The notes beneath the pieces were generated by a model. That model was not told where the DNA came from and did no database searches. It saw only the letters and a program-made list of their open reading frames with translations. Shown in pieces: positions 24,301-36,891 of a stretch of 64,000 nt of DNA. The DNA is taken from assembly GCA_005765155.1 (NCBI GenBank), contig VCCP01000001.1, positions 6,572,001 to 6,636,000 on the forward strand, in the 5' to 3' direction. Source of the stretch: Zelopaecilomyces penicillatus (taxonomy: Eukaryota > Ascomycota > Sordariomycetes > Hypocreales > Pseudodiploosporaceae). The translations under genes and the position numbers were made by a program. Each line of letters opens with the position of its first letter. Position 1 is the first letter of the stretch.

Positions 24301-24693
24301 ATCTCATATACTGGATTTCGCAAATTGATTTGGAACACGCTCTATTGTTAGCTCTAGCACGAGGTCAGCCGATGAAAGCAGGTCATTGCAGTCATGATGC
24401 AATGACAATACTGTCATGCTCCAAAAACACTTTTTTTCTTCCTGAAACAGAACCCAGTTATACCCGAAAGGCTGCCCCCAGAGCGTATCTCAGATCGATG
24501 CAATCCAAAGGGGGTTAAGAAATTACTACTCAATTCACGGTAGGGCACCAAGTGTCGTATAACCGTTTGTAAATTACAGTCCCAGCTCATCATGCCCCCA
24601 TCTCCTTCTCAGAATATCTTAAACGCTTCCCTGAACTCTTCATTTGCCTCTACTGGTAGATCCGGCACAGGCACTACCCACACCATTTACTCT

Positions 24694-27600
24694 CTAATCC
24701 AAGACACGGCCTGTCACAGATGCCCCGCTCTTATCCTTTGTAGTTGTCTTCTTCAGGGCTTTGCCCAGCTGGATCTGTCCTAAGAAACCCGCAGGTCGTC
24801 CACCGGGAGCAGGGGCCGGGGCATTGCCAGGAGGCGGAGGCGGAGGAGGGGCACCAGCACCAGGAGGCGGCGGTGGGGGAGGGGGAGGAGCACCACCTGC
24901 GGGCATAGGGGGTGGAGGTGGAGGAGGAGCTATGGGTGCTCCCGAGCCTGGAGGGCTCATGGGAGCTGGGCTGGCCGGTGAGGAGTCTCTGCCCACAGCG
25001 GAAAGTGGTCTCGGGGGTGCCATAGTACCGAACAAAATTGATGCGAGGTGAGCTGCGCTGCCACCGCCGGCGCGATCATCGTCAGAGTCATCATCGTTAT
25101 CATCCTTTTCTGAGCCCCAGTCATCGGTATCCGCTCGTTTACGTGAAATAGGATTCATCGGAACAGGGGCAGCTTTGCTGTCTTGCGTTATCCTGTGGAA
25201 GGGATTCGTGGAGATGTCGGCCGCTGGCGGGGCCGGTGCAGCAGGAGCCGCCGGTGCCCTCTCCGATGCGGACAGGGGTGATGATGGTGGCTCAGATGGA
25301 TGTGTCATCATCTTGAAATACGGGTTCTTGCTTTCTGGCTCTGTTGGCGGTGAGGTGATGACTGTCGGCGGAGGCGAGGTAGTAGATACAGTTGGTGGAG
25401 GAGGGCTTGGCTTGCGTTCCAGCTCTTGACTGCCAATTTGGCTGCCTCCCAATGTCGGAGTTGAAGCTTGCGGTGTGATTTGTTCAGGCCCATCGTCGTC
25501 GTCCGAGGATGAGCTATCCTCGTTCATAGCTTCTAACTGACGCTGGAGGTCCAGCTCACGCTGTTTAGCCGCCTCTATCTCAGCACGTCTAGCGGCCAGT
25601 TTGGCCTCTTTCTCTCTGCTTTCGGCAAGGGCGGCCTTCTTCTTCTTTTTCTCTTCATCTTTTCTCAGCTTGCCTTGTCTAACTTGTTCTTCGAGGGCCT
25701 TGAGACGCGCCTCGGCGGCTTGCTGCTCATTAGCGAATTCATCCTCTTCCTGCCTCGCGGCGTTCCTATTGATGCTGTCAGTTTAATTCATTTTTACAGG
25801 GCCAAAAGGTTCACTTACTCCATCTGCTGCGTCTCCTTATGTTGCTGTTCATGCTCTTGGGCGATTCTCTTTTCCTCGGCTTCTTTTACGGCTTGCTCTT
25901 CTGCCCTTCTTGCGGCATCACGCTCGGGAATCTCTGCTTTCGCTGTCTTCCTGGAGGGGGGGGGAGGAGGCTTTTTGGCCTCTTGCTGAGAAGCATCCGC
26001 AACGGGGGGCGGTATGCCTTGTTCCTCGGCAAGACGAGCTTGTCGTTCAGTTTCTCTACGGTTGTCCTCTTCCTCTGCTTGGCGTAATTTAGCAGCTCGT
26101 TCGGCTCTTTCACGCTCTGCCCGCTGAGCAGCGCTTTCTCCACGCTTGGATGGCGCTTTAATACCCAAAGCAGCGAGGCGCTCGGCCATTCGCTGTTCAG
26201 CTTGCTGCTTGATGAAGGCAGCACGCTCCTCAGGAGTCTTGTACGAGGCATAAGATCCACCGGTAGTTGGAGGGGTTGCGGTGCGTGCAGCTGGGGCAGG
26301 GCTTTCGAGTCGAGGGTCAGCAGCACGCTCTTGAGTTCGCTCCTCTGCTTGTACGTCGAGTCGTGTAGAGCGCTTTTCCTGTGCACGAACACGGGCAGCA
26401 CGGCTTTCGCGTTGAAGGTCAAAGATGAAATCACGGACTTCATCTTCCACACCAAGTCCATCATCCCAGCGTCGTTTCTCATGCTCACTCGAATTGTCCT
26501 TTCCAGCATCTTTGAGATTATCCTCAATACCACGAGAAAATTCACCAACACTTTCCTCAACATCCCGGACCATGCGCTCATTTCCTTCTTTCTCATTTCG
26601 CACTCGAATAGTCTCTTCTTCGAGTCTCTTGGGTGCATCGAGATCTTCGGGGCCGGTCTCCACCTTTCTGCCAGTCAAGGCTGCCGTTCGTTGCTGCATC
26701 ATAGCCTTAGCCCTGGCTTTTAGCCTGTCGGACTCAGTAACGGCGCCTCCAGGTCCAGTTCCCACAATGGTAGATGTAGATCCTGGGTGGGCTTTGGCAT
26801 CTTTCAGACGGAATAACTCAAGTCTCGCTTCCATAATGGCCTTCTCTGTTTTCCTAACTTGAGACGCTAGCGAAGGAACCTTGTCTGTAAGAACTTGTAG
26901 TTGACGCTTCAAAGCCCGCCTCTCGGCGTCGGAGTCTCCACTGGCCAAGGCGGCATCGGGATGCGAGTTGATATCGTCTTGAAGGCGTCTGATACGGCGA
27001 TAGAGCTCCTCCGCTTCCCTGCGGTCGCGTCTGTCCAAAATGTCATCTTCTTCATTTGTCTTCTCATCGGTGAAATCCATGGCATCCAGCAGCACCTGCT
27101 TCTCTTTAATCTTCTTCCGTAACTGATCCAAAGTCAATTCATCGTTTGAGGCGACTGATGCAGGAGAATCTGGGCGCGGCGATTCATTGCCCATTCTACG
27201 ACGAGCACTAGATTTGTACCCAAAACTCTCATCGTCATTCCTAAAAACAGTAGCATCTTTTCGCCCGGCGGCTGTTTGACCGGCACCGCCTCGGAAAGAA
27301 CGGTTTTTCATGTAGCTCACGCCAGTCTTCTGGGGAAGCAGAGAAGCCCCTGAGTTCTTTCGGTGGTCAGATTCTTGGTGCAGCATTGACTTGATGGTGC
27401 CAATAGATTGACTAAAATTACGGGTCGAGGGCGGAACGAGCTCTGGGGGCAGGGTGTTAGGAAGTGGATAGCCGTTCAGCTTTCTGTAGATCAGATGCAT
27501 TGCGACAGCAAACTCGTCCAGATCTAAGCGGCCCTTGTTTCCGTGATCAGACAGGGTCCATACCCTTTCTAAATCAGGTTTTTCAAGTCCACTCTGGCCG

Positions 27601-29136
27601 AAGATTTCAATCGCTTGGTCTCCGCCAATGAAACCCTTTCCAAACCCATCCCAGGCTTTGAACAGAGAGTCATATCTAGTCTTTTCTTCTTTGGTAATGG
27701 CCCATGGAATGACAGCATTGCCTTGAAGACCCTGCGTGGTATAAGAGCCGGACTCACGCCCTTGATGAGGCATCATTCTAGCCTGTAAAGCATCAATGTT
27801 TGGTAGACCCGTAGACGGAGCATTGACCAAGCCCCATTGTCCCGGACGTCCGGTAGGTTGAGCATTCAATGGAAGTGCCATGTTACCACCTGCGTTTGGC
27901 GACAGGGACTGACCAAAACCAGTAGGCATGGGAGGCATAGGGGGTCGAGGTCCTGGAAACCCGGTAGGCTGAGGGTTCTGCATGCCTAGAAACCCGGTTT
28001 GTTGGGGTTGGAGCCCTTGAGACTGGCCACCATAAAGGCTTGGCTGTCCAGGGAAGCCTGTCATTTGGGTTTGAAGCAGCTGGGAATTGGATGGCTGCGG
28101 TTGCGGCTGGTGAATCGTGGGTGAAGATGTGTTGTTGGACCTAAAATTGGATGCATTGGTTGCTGTTCCTGTCGAGGGGCCATCGTCGACAACACTAAAA
28201 TTGATAATGTCAACCATGCTTGAGACCTCGTTCTTGACATTGTCTGGCAAACTGGGAGGTAATGTCTTCCCCGTAAGCTTCAAATTACAAAGATACATAG
28301 CAAGTGCAAATTCGGGGAAGTATAGCTGGCCCGCTCTCGTGGTATCGGCAAGTGTCCTATTTCAATAGCTGTTAGTCCTTGATTCAAAGCCAAGCCCAGC
28401 ATAGAGCCTTAACTCACCAGATATGAGACAAGGAGTCGCCGTCCAGCTTTGATCGCAGCAACAGGTCCCTTGCCTTCTCGCCGGACATTGTTGTTAAGCC
28501 ATCTCCAACAGCTGACTTGAACAAAGTCTCGAACTTCGCCTGATCTTGTGCTGTAATGAAGGATAGTCTGATATTGGGGATCTTATTCGGTGCTCTATCG
28601 ACCCTCCGACCCTGGGGCTTTGCTGTGCCTCCAGTTTGGAAGGATGCCGCCATCTCGGTGAACCCAGTTGGCTGAGGCTTCATGGGAACGGGAGGCTGCG
28701 TCGGCCCTGAGGACGGCTGTGGCGAGGACGAGAATCCAGTCGGCTGAGGTGGTTGATATGTTTGCTGCTGCGGTTGTAGCTGCTGTTGCTGTTGCTGCTG
28801 AAATTGCTGTTGAAACTGTGGTGGAATCGACGGCATTGGCGGGGCACCAGGTTGGAAGCTTTGTTGCGGCTGAGGCTGTCCTGGAAAGCCAGTGTATTGC
28901 TGTTGCAATGGCTGAATAGAAGGCTGCAATCCTGGTGCCTGCGATGTTATCGGAAAGCCGGTATACTGTTGCTGTAATGGCTGTTGGGCGAAACCTGTTG
29001 GTTGAGGCGCAAAGGGGCCAGGTTGCTGCTGGCTCCCTCCTCCCATGTTGTTGTTATTGTTAAACGTCCCGCCATACTGCTGGGCGCCAGGATTCTGGTT
29101 ATTTGCCCCCAGAAAGGTGTTCGAGTTGGAATACAT
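24694..29136 (-). CDS. PAN1: Actin cytoskeleton-regulatory complex protein Pan1
   Basis: Eps15-like endocytic scaffold that binds clathrin adaptors and activates Arp2/3 at cortical actin patches. Exons 28418..29136, 25819..28356 and 24694..25765 give 1442 residues. In order there is a Gln/Pro-rich N-terminus with many P/Q-TGF repeats, a first EH domain at about 180-270 spanning the first splice (SLSHIWTLADTTRAGQLYFP), further TGF repeats, and a second EH domain at about 456-550 (WAITKEEKTRYDSLF, RVWTLSDHGNKGRLDLDEF). A long charged coiled-coil region follows, then polyproline, and a C-terminal WH2-like segment (FLGQIQLGKALKK) with the end SGASVTGRVLD. Motifs such as LQPQQTGF and LLPQKTG fit the LxxQxTG pattern phosphorylated by Ark/Prk kinases in yeast. 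The first exon starts with the family-typical MYSNSNTFLG. Introns are 61 and 53 nt. Confidence 0.95.
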
Positions 29137-29915
29137 GGTGAAGCAATGCCTGTGCGAGTTGAGGATCAAAGTCTGGGCCTTGGCGGCTGAACCGAGGCGA
29201 ATAGGAGCGTAGAAGCTCCGCAACGGATAGGAGGCGAGGTGAGAATAGTGCAACAAGAAAGATACCTCAAGCAGGGAGGGGCATTAGACATGGGGTGTCG
29301 GCTGCTTGCGGGTCGGGAGGGTTGGTGATGGGAGTTGATGACGGAGGTTGCGCCGGGTTGACCTGACGATGCTGTTGCGCTGTATTGTGGTTGTGCTTCT
29401 GTAGGACAGGAGTCTCATATCAGTGTCTGGGGGGGTGATCCGGGCTGAGGGTTCAATTGCGTGGCTAATTGGCTGTGAGCCACACCAGGCGTGGCTTTGC
29501 TCCACGTCATGCACTGAAGGCGCTAAGGCATGCCTGGTTGGAGGCTGGCTGCAGTTCCAGGCGCCAGACAGTGGAGAATCCATGCTTACAGTGGTCTTGA
29601 GTGGTGTAGGCACCAGACTCCAGGGATTTCAATTGTTTATAAGCCTTGCTACCCGGTAACGACAAAATTTGGGTGGTATTATCAGCCTAGGAATCTAGAC
29701 TCGCCGACATGTCACTTCGTTTTACAAGCCAAGCGATCAAAATGTCAGGGCTTTCAGTGTAAGATGCTTCCATATTATCCATGTTAAATCTAGCAAGTAG
29801 GGTATCAGTAAACTCAAATCTCCAGAAAATGCCAAAATGCGAAACGCCAGACCAATCTCTCCTGCCTAGCCCATGCGCCAGCAGACCAAAAAATTCAATC
29901 GCTCCGTAGAATATA
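29137..29915. promoter_or_regulatory. PAN1 upstream region and 3' flank of the PH-LRR gene
   Basis: Both neighbours are on the minus strand, so this 0.8 kb holds the PAN1 promoter and the end of the PH-LRR transcript. No convincing open frame or repeat was seen. Confidence 0.55.
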
Positions 29916-32900
29916 CTATACAAATTCTGTCCCCTCTTCAACTTTGTCATCTTCCTCCTCGATACGACTGTTTGGGTCCCCCCAAAAACGTCGATATCTC
30001 TTCATCAGTAGATCGGCGTCATTAACATCAGTGAAGGAGTAGTTGTCCTCCTCCTGAGCCTCTTCAAACATTATGTCTGGTTGGGCTAGCGTAATACAAT
30101 TAGGTCCAGCCCCACCCGGGCTTTCTATTTCAGGGGGAGACGGAAAGCCTGACTCGGTACTTCCACAACTATCAGATGTCTCACCGTTGAGGCCATCAAC
30201 AGGGGAGATTGAAAGGAATGGTTCGACGGTGCTGGTCAAGTCACTGCCTCCTTCACCAATCTGTGTGATATGCACCGGAGTTGTGGAAGCTTCTGCAATC
30301 TGCTTCAAGTGAAGATATCCGGAGTGGCGGTGACTCTTGGCCCTCCTGGACTCGTACTCCTTAAGTGCGAGTCCACCAAATTCGTTGGAAAAGATCTTCT
30401 CTCCCTCCATGTCCCCACCAAACCCTTGAGTAATGGGTAGAAGCACAAAATCAGCATTTTCAGGCCCGGCTGTCTGGTTTCTGTCTAGGACCTGCTGCAA
30501 TGTCCCAACAGCAGCTTCCCACTCATCCTTCAAGTGTTGGGCCAAGGACTTTTCAGTGTCAGGCTGTGGCTTATCGTGCTTTAGCCTAGATATAATGGAC
30601 GAACGTCTTGATGTAACAACCGGCCCAGCACTATCGACAGACTTTTGTATAGATCGTACCAAATCTTGTTGTGAAAAGGCTGAAAATTGGATAATAGTCG
30701 TATTGCTTTCAAGGCTTTTTACCAAATGACGAAAATTGGAGAGGTTGAAGTCATTACCCTCACAATCAATGGTGTGCAGCGTTTTATTACCAGCGATTGC
30801 GTTTGCAAGATCCCCGATGTTGATGTTGAGCATTTGGCTTCGTACCCGTAGGTGTTGGATCCTTGTATTTGCTTTGAGGCCGCTGAGCGCCCGTGAGAAC
30901 TCTCGGCCAAGTCTCCCTTCGTCCAGTTTTGAGTCATAGCCAGATATATCTAGAAAGCGCACTGTGTTGTTCTTTGAGAAAAAGTCGGCAACTGCCGAGC
31001 AGGCAGTGCTGCTAGCTGCATCTGGTGTCGTTGAGCCAGCCAGGCTTAGACATTCAATTGCTTTGTTGATAGTCAAAGCTCGCAGTAGCTTGATATAACT
31101 CGCTTCCTGACAAAACTCTACCATTTGCACGAATAAACTCCAAGGACCATAGTTACAGCCTATAGCGCCACATAAATCGTCAATACCTTCGTCAAGGCGA
31201 TTTGCATTTATGTGAACTGTGAGCTGTCTTGCTTGGCCCATGCTGCGAAAAAGCCGCGCAACTTGACGACCAGTGAGACTGCAGCTGTTGAGTCGAACAA
31301 CTTTCAAGTTCTGCGAGGCGGTGGCTTCCAAATAAGTAGCAAGTACCTCGATGGTAGCATCGTTCAACTGGGCAGTATATATTAGTATAATGCGGCTTGG
31401 CTATCACACTTGACTTGACGTACCATTATGCCAGAAAGATCAAGCTCTTGAATTGGCCAGTTTTGAATCACATCGTCGACAAACAGAGATTTATCGGAAT
31501 TGATTCTCGTACTCCCCGATATATTCAGCTTCGTGATGGCCCGAAACTGGGACATTGTTTGGCGGATAACGTCAAATTTCACAATGCCCTGATTGTTCGA
31601 TATATCGAGGCAATCTAGTGTCTTCGCCTGTCCAGATAGCGCTAGCCAGAGCTTGCTGAGATCCGCATCTGTAAGTCCACAAGTGGATAAATCAAGTTTC
31701 CTGATATTAACGTGTTCAAGAACCAGGATGTTGGCTATTGGACTTGTCAATAATTTGTTTGCAACTAGAGTGCGCAAAGGTACTTACCCAACTCATCCAC
31801 ATCGCCTGCAGAAATATAGTTGCCTGACATCGAGATACTGTGGCAGTGGGATAACTGTTGTTCAAGGAGCATCAATACGGGGCGTAGTATCTCAGAGCTC
31901 ATTTTACGAGTGCCTGAATAGTTGGGTTGTACGCAGCCCTGTTGCACCTTGCTCGACTTGCTCATGTTGAAAACGTTGGTAAGGTCGATATTTCGTATTG
32001 ACTCCGAGGCAAACATGAGCGCATGTATTTCCTGTTCCAAAATGGGAGCCTGTAAAAGTATGTCACAGCACTCTTTTGGAATTTTCAGACCTAGGCATAG
32101 TTAGAGAGGAGACCAACACAGAGCCAGGCATTGAGGAGAACAAACCATTCAGGGACGTGTTGACGACGGAATCTCCATACTGCGAGTAGTCTTTTCTTCC
32201 AGCAAGTGAGGAGAAATCAACATCGCGGAATGAAATGGCTTTGAAATAGCTATTGTATCTCAGCGCTCGAAACACCGCCAGTAACTGAAGGGGAGAATAT
32301 CCGGATGCATCTGAAGGGAGTAGCCGAAATGATGGCTGGGAAGGCGTATTCCATTCGATCTTCCAGCAAGGGATTTGAACATGGAAGGCTGCGCAATATG
32401 CTTGAAGACTCATCTGTAGACCACCAAGATCATTTCCAGATGTCAACTGTAGAGGCGGCGGAAGTCCTTTGATATCGAATATAGCTTGTTGAAGATTCTG
32501 CGGCCACATAGGTTTCAGAATCCGATCCAGCTTTGTCAGTGTTTCGATGATACGTCGATAATGCGCACTGGCTAAATCTAGACGGGTTTCACGACCAAAT
32601 GGAGTCCTATATAGAAAAAAGGTTACTAGTAGTTCCCTGGGTAGCTAACTTTTCATGACTCACCGGAAACACATCATAAATCTTTGCTCATTTGATGCCA
32701 CAGAGGCTCGGAAACGGGTCAATGTAACCGTTCCAAAAGACATTGATTTCATCCGCAACTCGCCTGGTGAGGTTGTATAATCTGCCTTGAGAACTTCGAC
32801 AAAGTAGCATAGACATGGACCAATGACAAGATATAATGACGAAACATCTGTATTTTCTTGTGTATCATCGGGGGTCACTCCTTTTTGAACAAGTCCTACA

Positions 32901-33781
32901 AGGCGCTTTGCCACTGGGAAAACGGGGTGGGTTTGAGAGCCGTCGTCTGTCGAGTCTTCTGCCGCCTGCATTAGGTGTTTGATGCGGATGCGAAGGTTTT
33001 CGGGAACAGTAGAGTTAATTGGATTCTTTCTCAACCTGGCTTTATAGGCGTTCTGGATGGCTGCCAACCATCCGTCTCTTTCTTTGGGTAACGAAAAGAA
33101 GAGGTGGGCTTTGCTGTAGGCAAGCCTTGGTGATTGTGAAAACCACCAAACTTCAATGCCGAGTCGGGAGTTTAATATCTCCTCATTGAACACAGCGACG
33201 ATGGAGCGCAAGGGTATCTCGAAGCGAATGTCTGCCACTGCAGCCTTGACGCTCATACCATGATGCCCAGAGGCGACTTTAGCGGCGCCATCGGTCTGGC
33301 TCAGCTGGGGAAAGACGACCCTAGCGGCTTCTGCACTGCCGAACTTAACAAGTGAATGGTCTGTCAATACCAGGTAGCCAGATCGGGCTTTGAGAAGCGA
33401 TACATCAGTTTTCAACCATCCAAAACGAACAATTTCCATCGACGGAAAAGGCTGTTCCGCAATGTTGCCGGGGCTTTCAGAGAGATAGATGCTGGAGGTG
33501 GAGTCTCTTGAAACGCGTCGTTGTAATCTCTCAATCATTGATATTGAACTAGTTGATGTCTTTTGTAGTTTGCGCCCTGAAGAAGAGCTTCTCGTCGGAG
33601 CGCCAGAAACTGAGTCCAACGAAGAGCTGCTCATGGAGCGAAGGGCTCTTGTGAGTGTGCGAGGTTTCTTGTTTTCCAACGTATCAGGAGATTCGCCAGT
33701 TGGTGAAGCATTTTTGTGTCCCAATATCACACTGTTCGTACTGGCTGTTGAGGATCTCCACCTCCACTTTTCGACGCTCAT
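29916..33781 (-). CDS. PH domain and leucine-rich-repeat protein
   Basis: Large fungal protein of unknown exact role. Exons 32664..33781, 32146..32606, 31788..32090, 31424..31734 and 29916..31367 join to 1214 residues. The first 115 residues are Ser/Thr-rich. Residues about 116-255 read as a PH-like domain (IVRFGWLKTDVSLLK, GYLVLTDHSLVKFG, ERDGWLAAIQNAYKARLRK). The middle and C-terminal half contains ribonuclease-inhibitor-like leucine-rich repeats (KLDLSTCGLTDADLSKLW, CLDISNNQG, LKVVRLNSCSLTGRQVARL, FLDISGYDSKLDEG, HTIDCEGNDFNLSN). The last 200 residues are acidic and Ser/Pro-rich. The PH-then-LRR order recalls CARMIL-type actin regulators, but I cannot show orthology. All introns are 53-57 nt; the third has a competing acceptor. 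It lies directly downstream of PAN1 on the same strand. Confidence 0.8.
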
Positions 33782-36700
33782 TGTAAGCGGTGCCGACCTT
33801 TGGCCTATGCAATACCGAGATGTCGATATATCGGGTGTAGAGGCTACGCAGCGTCGAGAGTTTTCAGCAAGTCATGCCGAGCTAGAACGAATAGCTGGCT
33901 ACAGGCTGTTAGACGGCAATGTAGAGAGCTGTGATTGTAGGCTGCGGTGTGGTCGTGAGTGGTCGGGCGTGGTGACGACGACAGAAATAGGGTGTGTTTT
34001 GGGCCTGGTTGATGAATGCAAATGTCTCAGCCACAGAAATAAAAGGTGAACCGGAATGTAGCCGCATGCGTGACGTCGGCCAGCGGTTGAAAGGACAAAT
34101 ACGAGGTTGGCAGTAAGCCGTCCGTCCCGTAACGGCAGAGCGTGGCTAAGGGTCTCGTGGTTTCAGCAATTGACCATTGACTCGCGCAGGGCGAAGCAGA
34201 AATATTGCTGCCAGGAGGGTGCGTGCGACAATACGATCAGCCAGGGGACTGCGAGGCAGGGAGCAGCTTGGTGGAGGCCGGGGTAATAAGTCACGGCCTC
34301 AAGGCTTCATCAAGCAAGATTAAGGTTATGTCACTACAGATATGTCAAAGTCAATGAAGGTCGTTCGTGGTGTACCAGATCTCGGCGCCAGTCCGGCGGG
34401 CCCGGCAACGGAGGAGCAAGAATGAGGAGAGACTGATGTTGAGTTAAAGATCGGGACTTGAGCAGAAGAGACAACTGGCAGATGCGTGTGCTCGCCGTCA
34501 GTGGCGTGCGTTGTGGGTGTTGCTTCCTGTTATGGACGCTCGTCAAATTGCACCTCAAGATACACGGGCAATCATCACAGAGAGCAGCGGCAATGAAACG
34601 AGAATTATCCACCTAAGTTCACGAATCGGGGTTGGTGACTGAATACGGTGACGTGGGATGGCTATTCGGATAGCTAAACAAGGGGGGGGGGGGGGAATAC
34701 GATGGCGTGCAGCACGCAGTGTGAAGGCTTCATTGGCGTCTGGCAGCCTGGGCACACCTCATAAGCGCTCAAGTTGGCAGGTAAGCTGTTGGAGCAAACT
34801 CTCTGTCCTCCACCATCTCCGTATGGTTGCGCGAGGCGATATCTCTAGTACCCAGACCGGGGCAAAATTGGCGGCGTCTGAGGCAATTCAAGGGATGGGA
34901 ATCCCGATGGGCTGCTGCTGTAAATCCCGATCAAAAGTCAATTCAGATGTCCACTACGCCCGGAGAACTGCAAAGCCGATGCCCCTCTTCGGGGTAAGGC
35001 TAGACACATGTAACAATGTAGATAGCCCGTATTAATTACCGACCGTGTGATGGTAGCATTAGGCCTGATGCGCCATGTACGCAATTTGCGGCGGTTGGTA
35101 AACAACCCTAGTCGTGTATGGTAAGGTGGATGTTCGTTTGTATAACGAGAGCTGCTGTTCAGCCGTCCTAGGGCCCATCACGTTGGTGGGGAGGACGAAT
35201 CCACAATACTTAGGGTGGTACCTAGTAATTGTATTGCGTCAACGTTTGGCGAGGGTGTCATTGCCTTGGAGAGACCAATAGATTCGGAATACCTCAGGTA
35301 GTGTATCGTTTGAGGCGTAGAAGATCGGGTACCTATAGCAGCCAATTCCCTACCACATCTAGGAACAGGGGAGTATCTCCAAGGAGGCAGAAGCAAGCAC
35401 GGCTACAATAGCAACAGTCAAAAAGAAAATTCAATACAAGCGCTGAACCCTTGGCCGTTGTAGCAATACATTGCTATTCAGATGATGTGATGTATGAAGC
35501 AAAAGTCAAAACCCAAAGTAAAGTGTTTTAACATATGTGTGCGTCAAGAATCAAAGAAAGTTCAGCAGGTGATACCCACTTGTCGTGCAAATATGGAAGG
35601 CTCCATCCAGCACTGTAAAGTGTGCACCACGCGAACCAAAAGTTACAGATACAGGCAGAAGTGGTAACGAGGCTTGGCGGGTATGGAAAACTGGGCAAGC
35701 TGGTGTCTTGAGTTCAGGGGGCCCAAGGCCTGTAGGCTTACAAGGGGGGCCTGCAAAAACGCAAGGCCACCAGCAATACGGTTACGAATAGAAGGCCCCG
35801 AGCTTCATATGTCTAGACGAAGGAAGCACTGTGAGATTCGCATGGTAAGAAAAAGAGAATGCCATGGACACCATTGTAAATTTTGGCATCACAACCAAGA
35901 GGACTCGTGAACCCTTGAGCCGCTCACTCGGACGGGTCAACTTCATATTTTTGGAGTTGCCCGCTCCTATTTATACCAACAGCTCCACATGTGTTGAGAA
36001 ACGTTCAGGGGGTCGTAGTCATTTTTTTGGGGAGATGCTGGGGACTGGCTGACGTACATACAGAACGTGTTGGCCTGTGCCAATAAAGATGCGCTACTAT
36101 GTGCTCACTCATGATTGCTGTTCTCCGCACTACGCTCACAAGTTAAATCGGCGTGTGGTTTATCAGATCTTGAGCAGCAGCAGCAGCAACATAGTCGTAC
36201 ACAGGCAGCCGAGCCTCTTGGTGGAGAGGCAGAGGCAGTGGCGCTAATGCTACCAACCTACACCTACTGCACCAAACTCGTTCAACAGGTTGCCAGAACA
36301 TGGCCACCTACAGATTACAGCACGTAATTGTACAGGAAAAGGAGTCTCGTCATCAATCTTGGAGTCCCGGATTATTCATTAGACCGATAAAGCACGACGT
36401 GGCATGGAAACTGAAGACCCTTCCTGAGGTTGAGGATGGGCTGCAGTGATTGCAGTGGGTCGGCCCAACGGCCCAGCATGGCAGAACGTCGCCGTGGCCT
36501 TGTCACCGCCTTGAGAAGCGCAGGCGTTGAGATTGAGGTACGCTCGGGGAGGCTACTAATTCTCGATGAAATTAGAAAAAAGTAAGGGAAAAAAAAAGAG
36601 AGCTGCCCGCTTGAACCACATTTTGCGGCACCATTCTCCAAAGACCGGGTCTGTCTGTTCACCAGTCACCGCCCCATCGCGCATTTCTTGCGAACGACAC

Positions 36701-36891
36701 CTGTCCACAGACTCGATCGCAGTCTTGTGTGCTTGCTGGTGTCCCACTACGCCCGCTTCTGTCTCTTGTCCCCCATCCATACATCCAACCATCCACCCAT
36801 TGTCCCGCCGCCGTGCCACAACTAGGGCCCCCTCCTCCACGATAAAAGAAATTTCCGAGATAAGGCAAAAATCTGTCGTGTTAATAGCACA
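33782..36891. promoter_or_regulatory. 3.1 kb divergent region, PH-LRR gene and CBR1
   Basis: Holds both promoters. The only open frames are short, overlapping and low in complexity. A run of 14 G residues lies at 34682..34695. The final 250 bases before CBR1 are C/T-rich on the plus strand. Nothing else was recognised. Confidence 0.5.
34682..34695. repeat. Poly(G) tract
   Basis: Fourteen consecutive G residues on the plus strand, likely a slippage-prone mononucleotide tract in non-coding sequence. Confidence 0.85.

Larger units (their letters stand above)
20208..24693. promoter_or_regulatory. 4.5 kb gene-free region upstream of the forkhead gene
   Basis: Extends from the forkhead start to the 3' end of PAN1. 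Open frames are short and have no recognisable domain. ACGCGT words occur at 21684, 22474 and 22730. A GT microsatellite lies at about 20949..20963 and a GGT run at about 21342..21360. The G-rich stretch just upstream of the forkhead start is probably its leader (C/T-rich on the coding strand), and the AT-rich part near 24,000 is probably PAN1 3' flank. A regulatory role for the bulk is inferred from position only. Confidence 0.55.

Noticed and set aside
24761..25051. Gly-rich plus-strand frame of 96 codons
   Set aside because: Exact antisense of the PAN1 polyproline segment, so its openness follows from the sense codons.
26202..26723. 173-codon plus-strand frame
   Set aside because: Antisense shadow of the PAN1 coiled-coil exon; no independent signal.
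34658..35035. 125-codon plus-strand frame including the poly(G) tract
   Set aside because: Mononucleotide run inside the frame and no protein-like pattern; probably chance.
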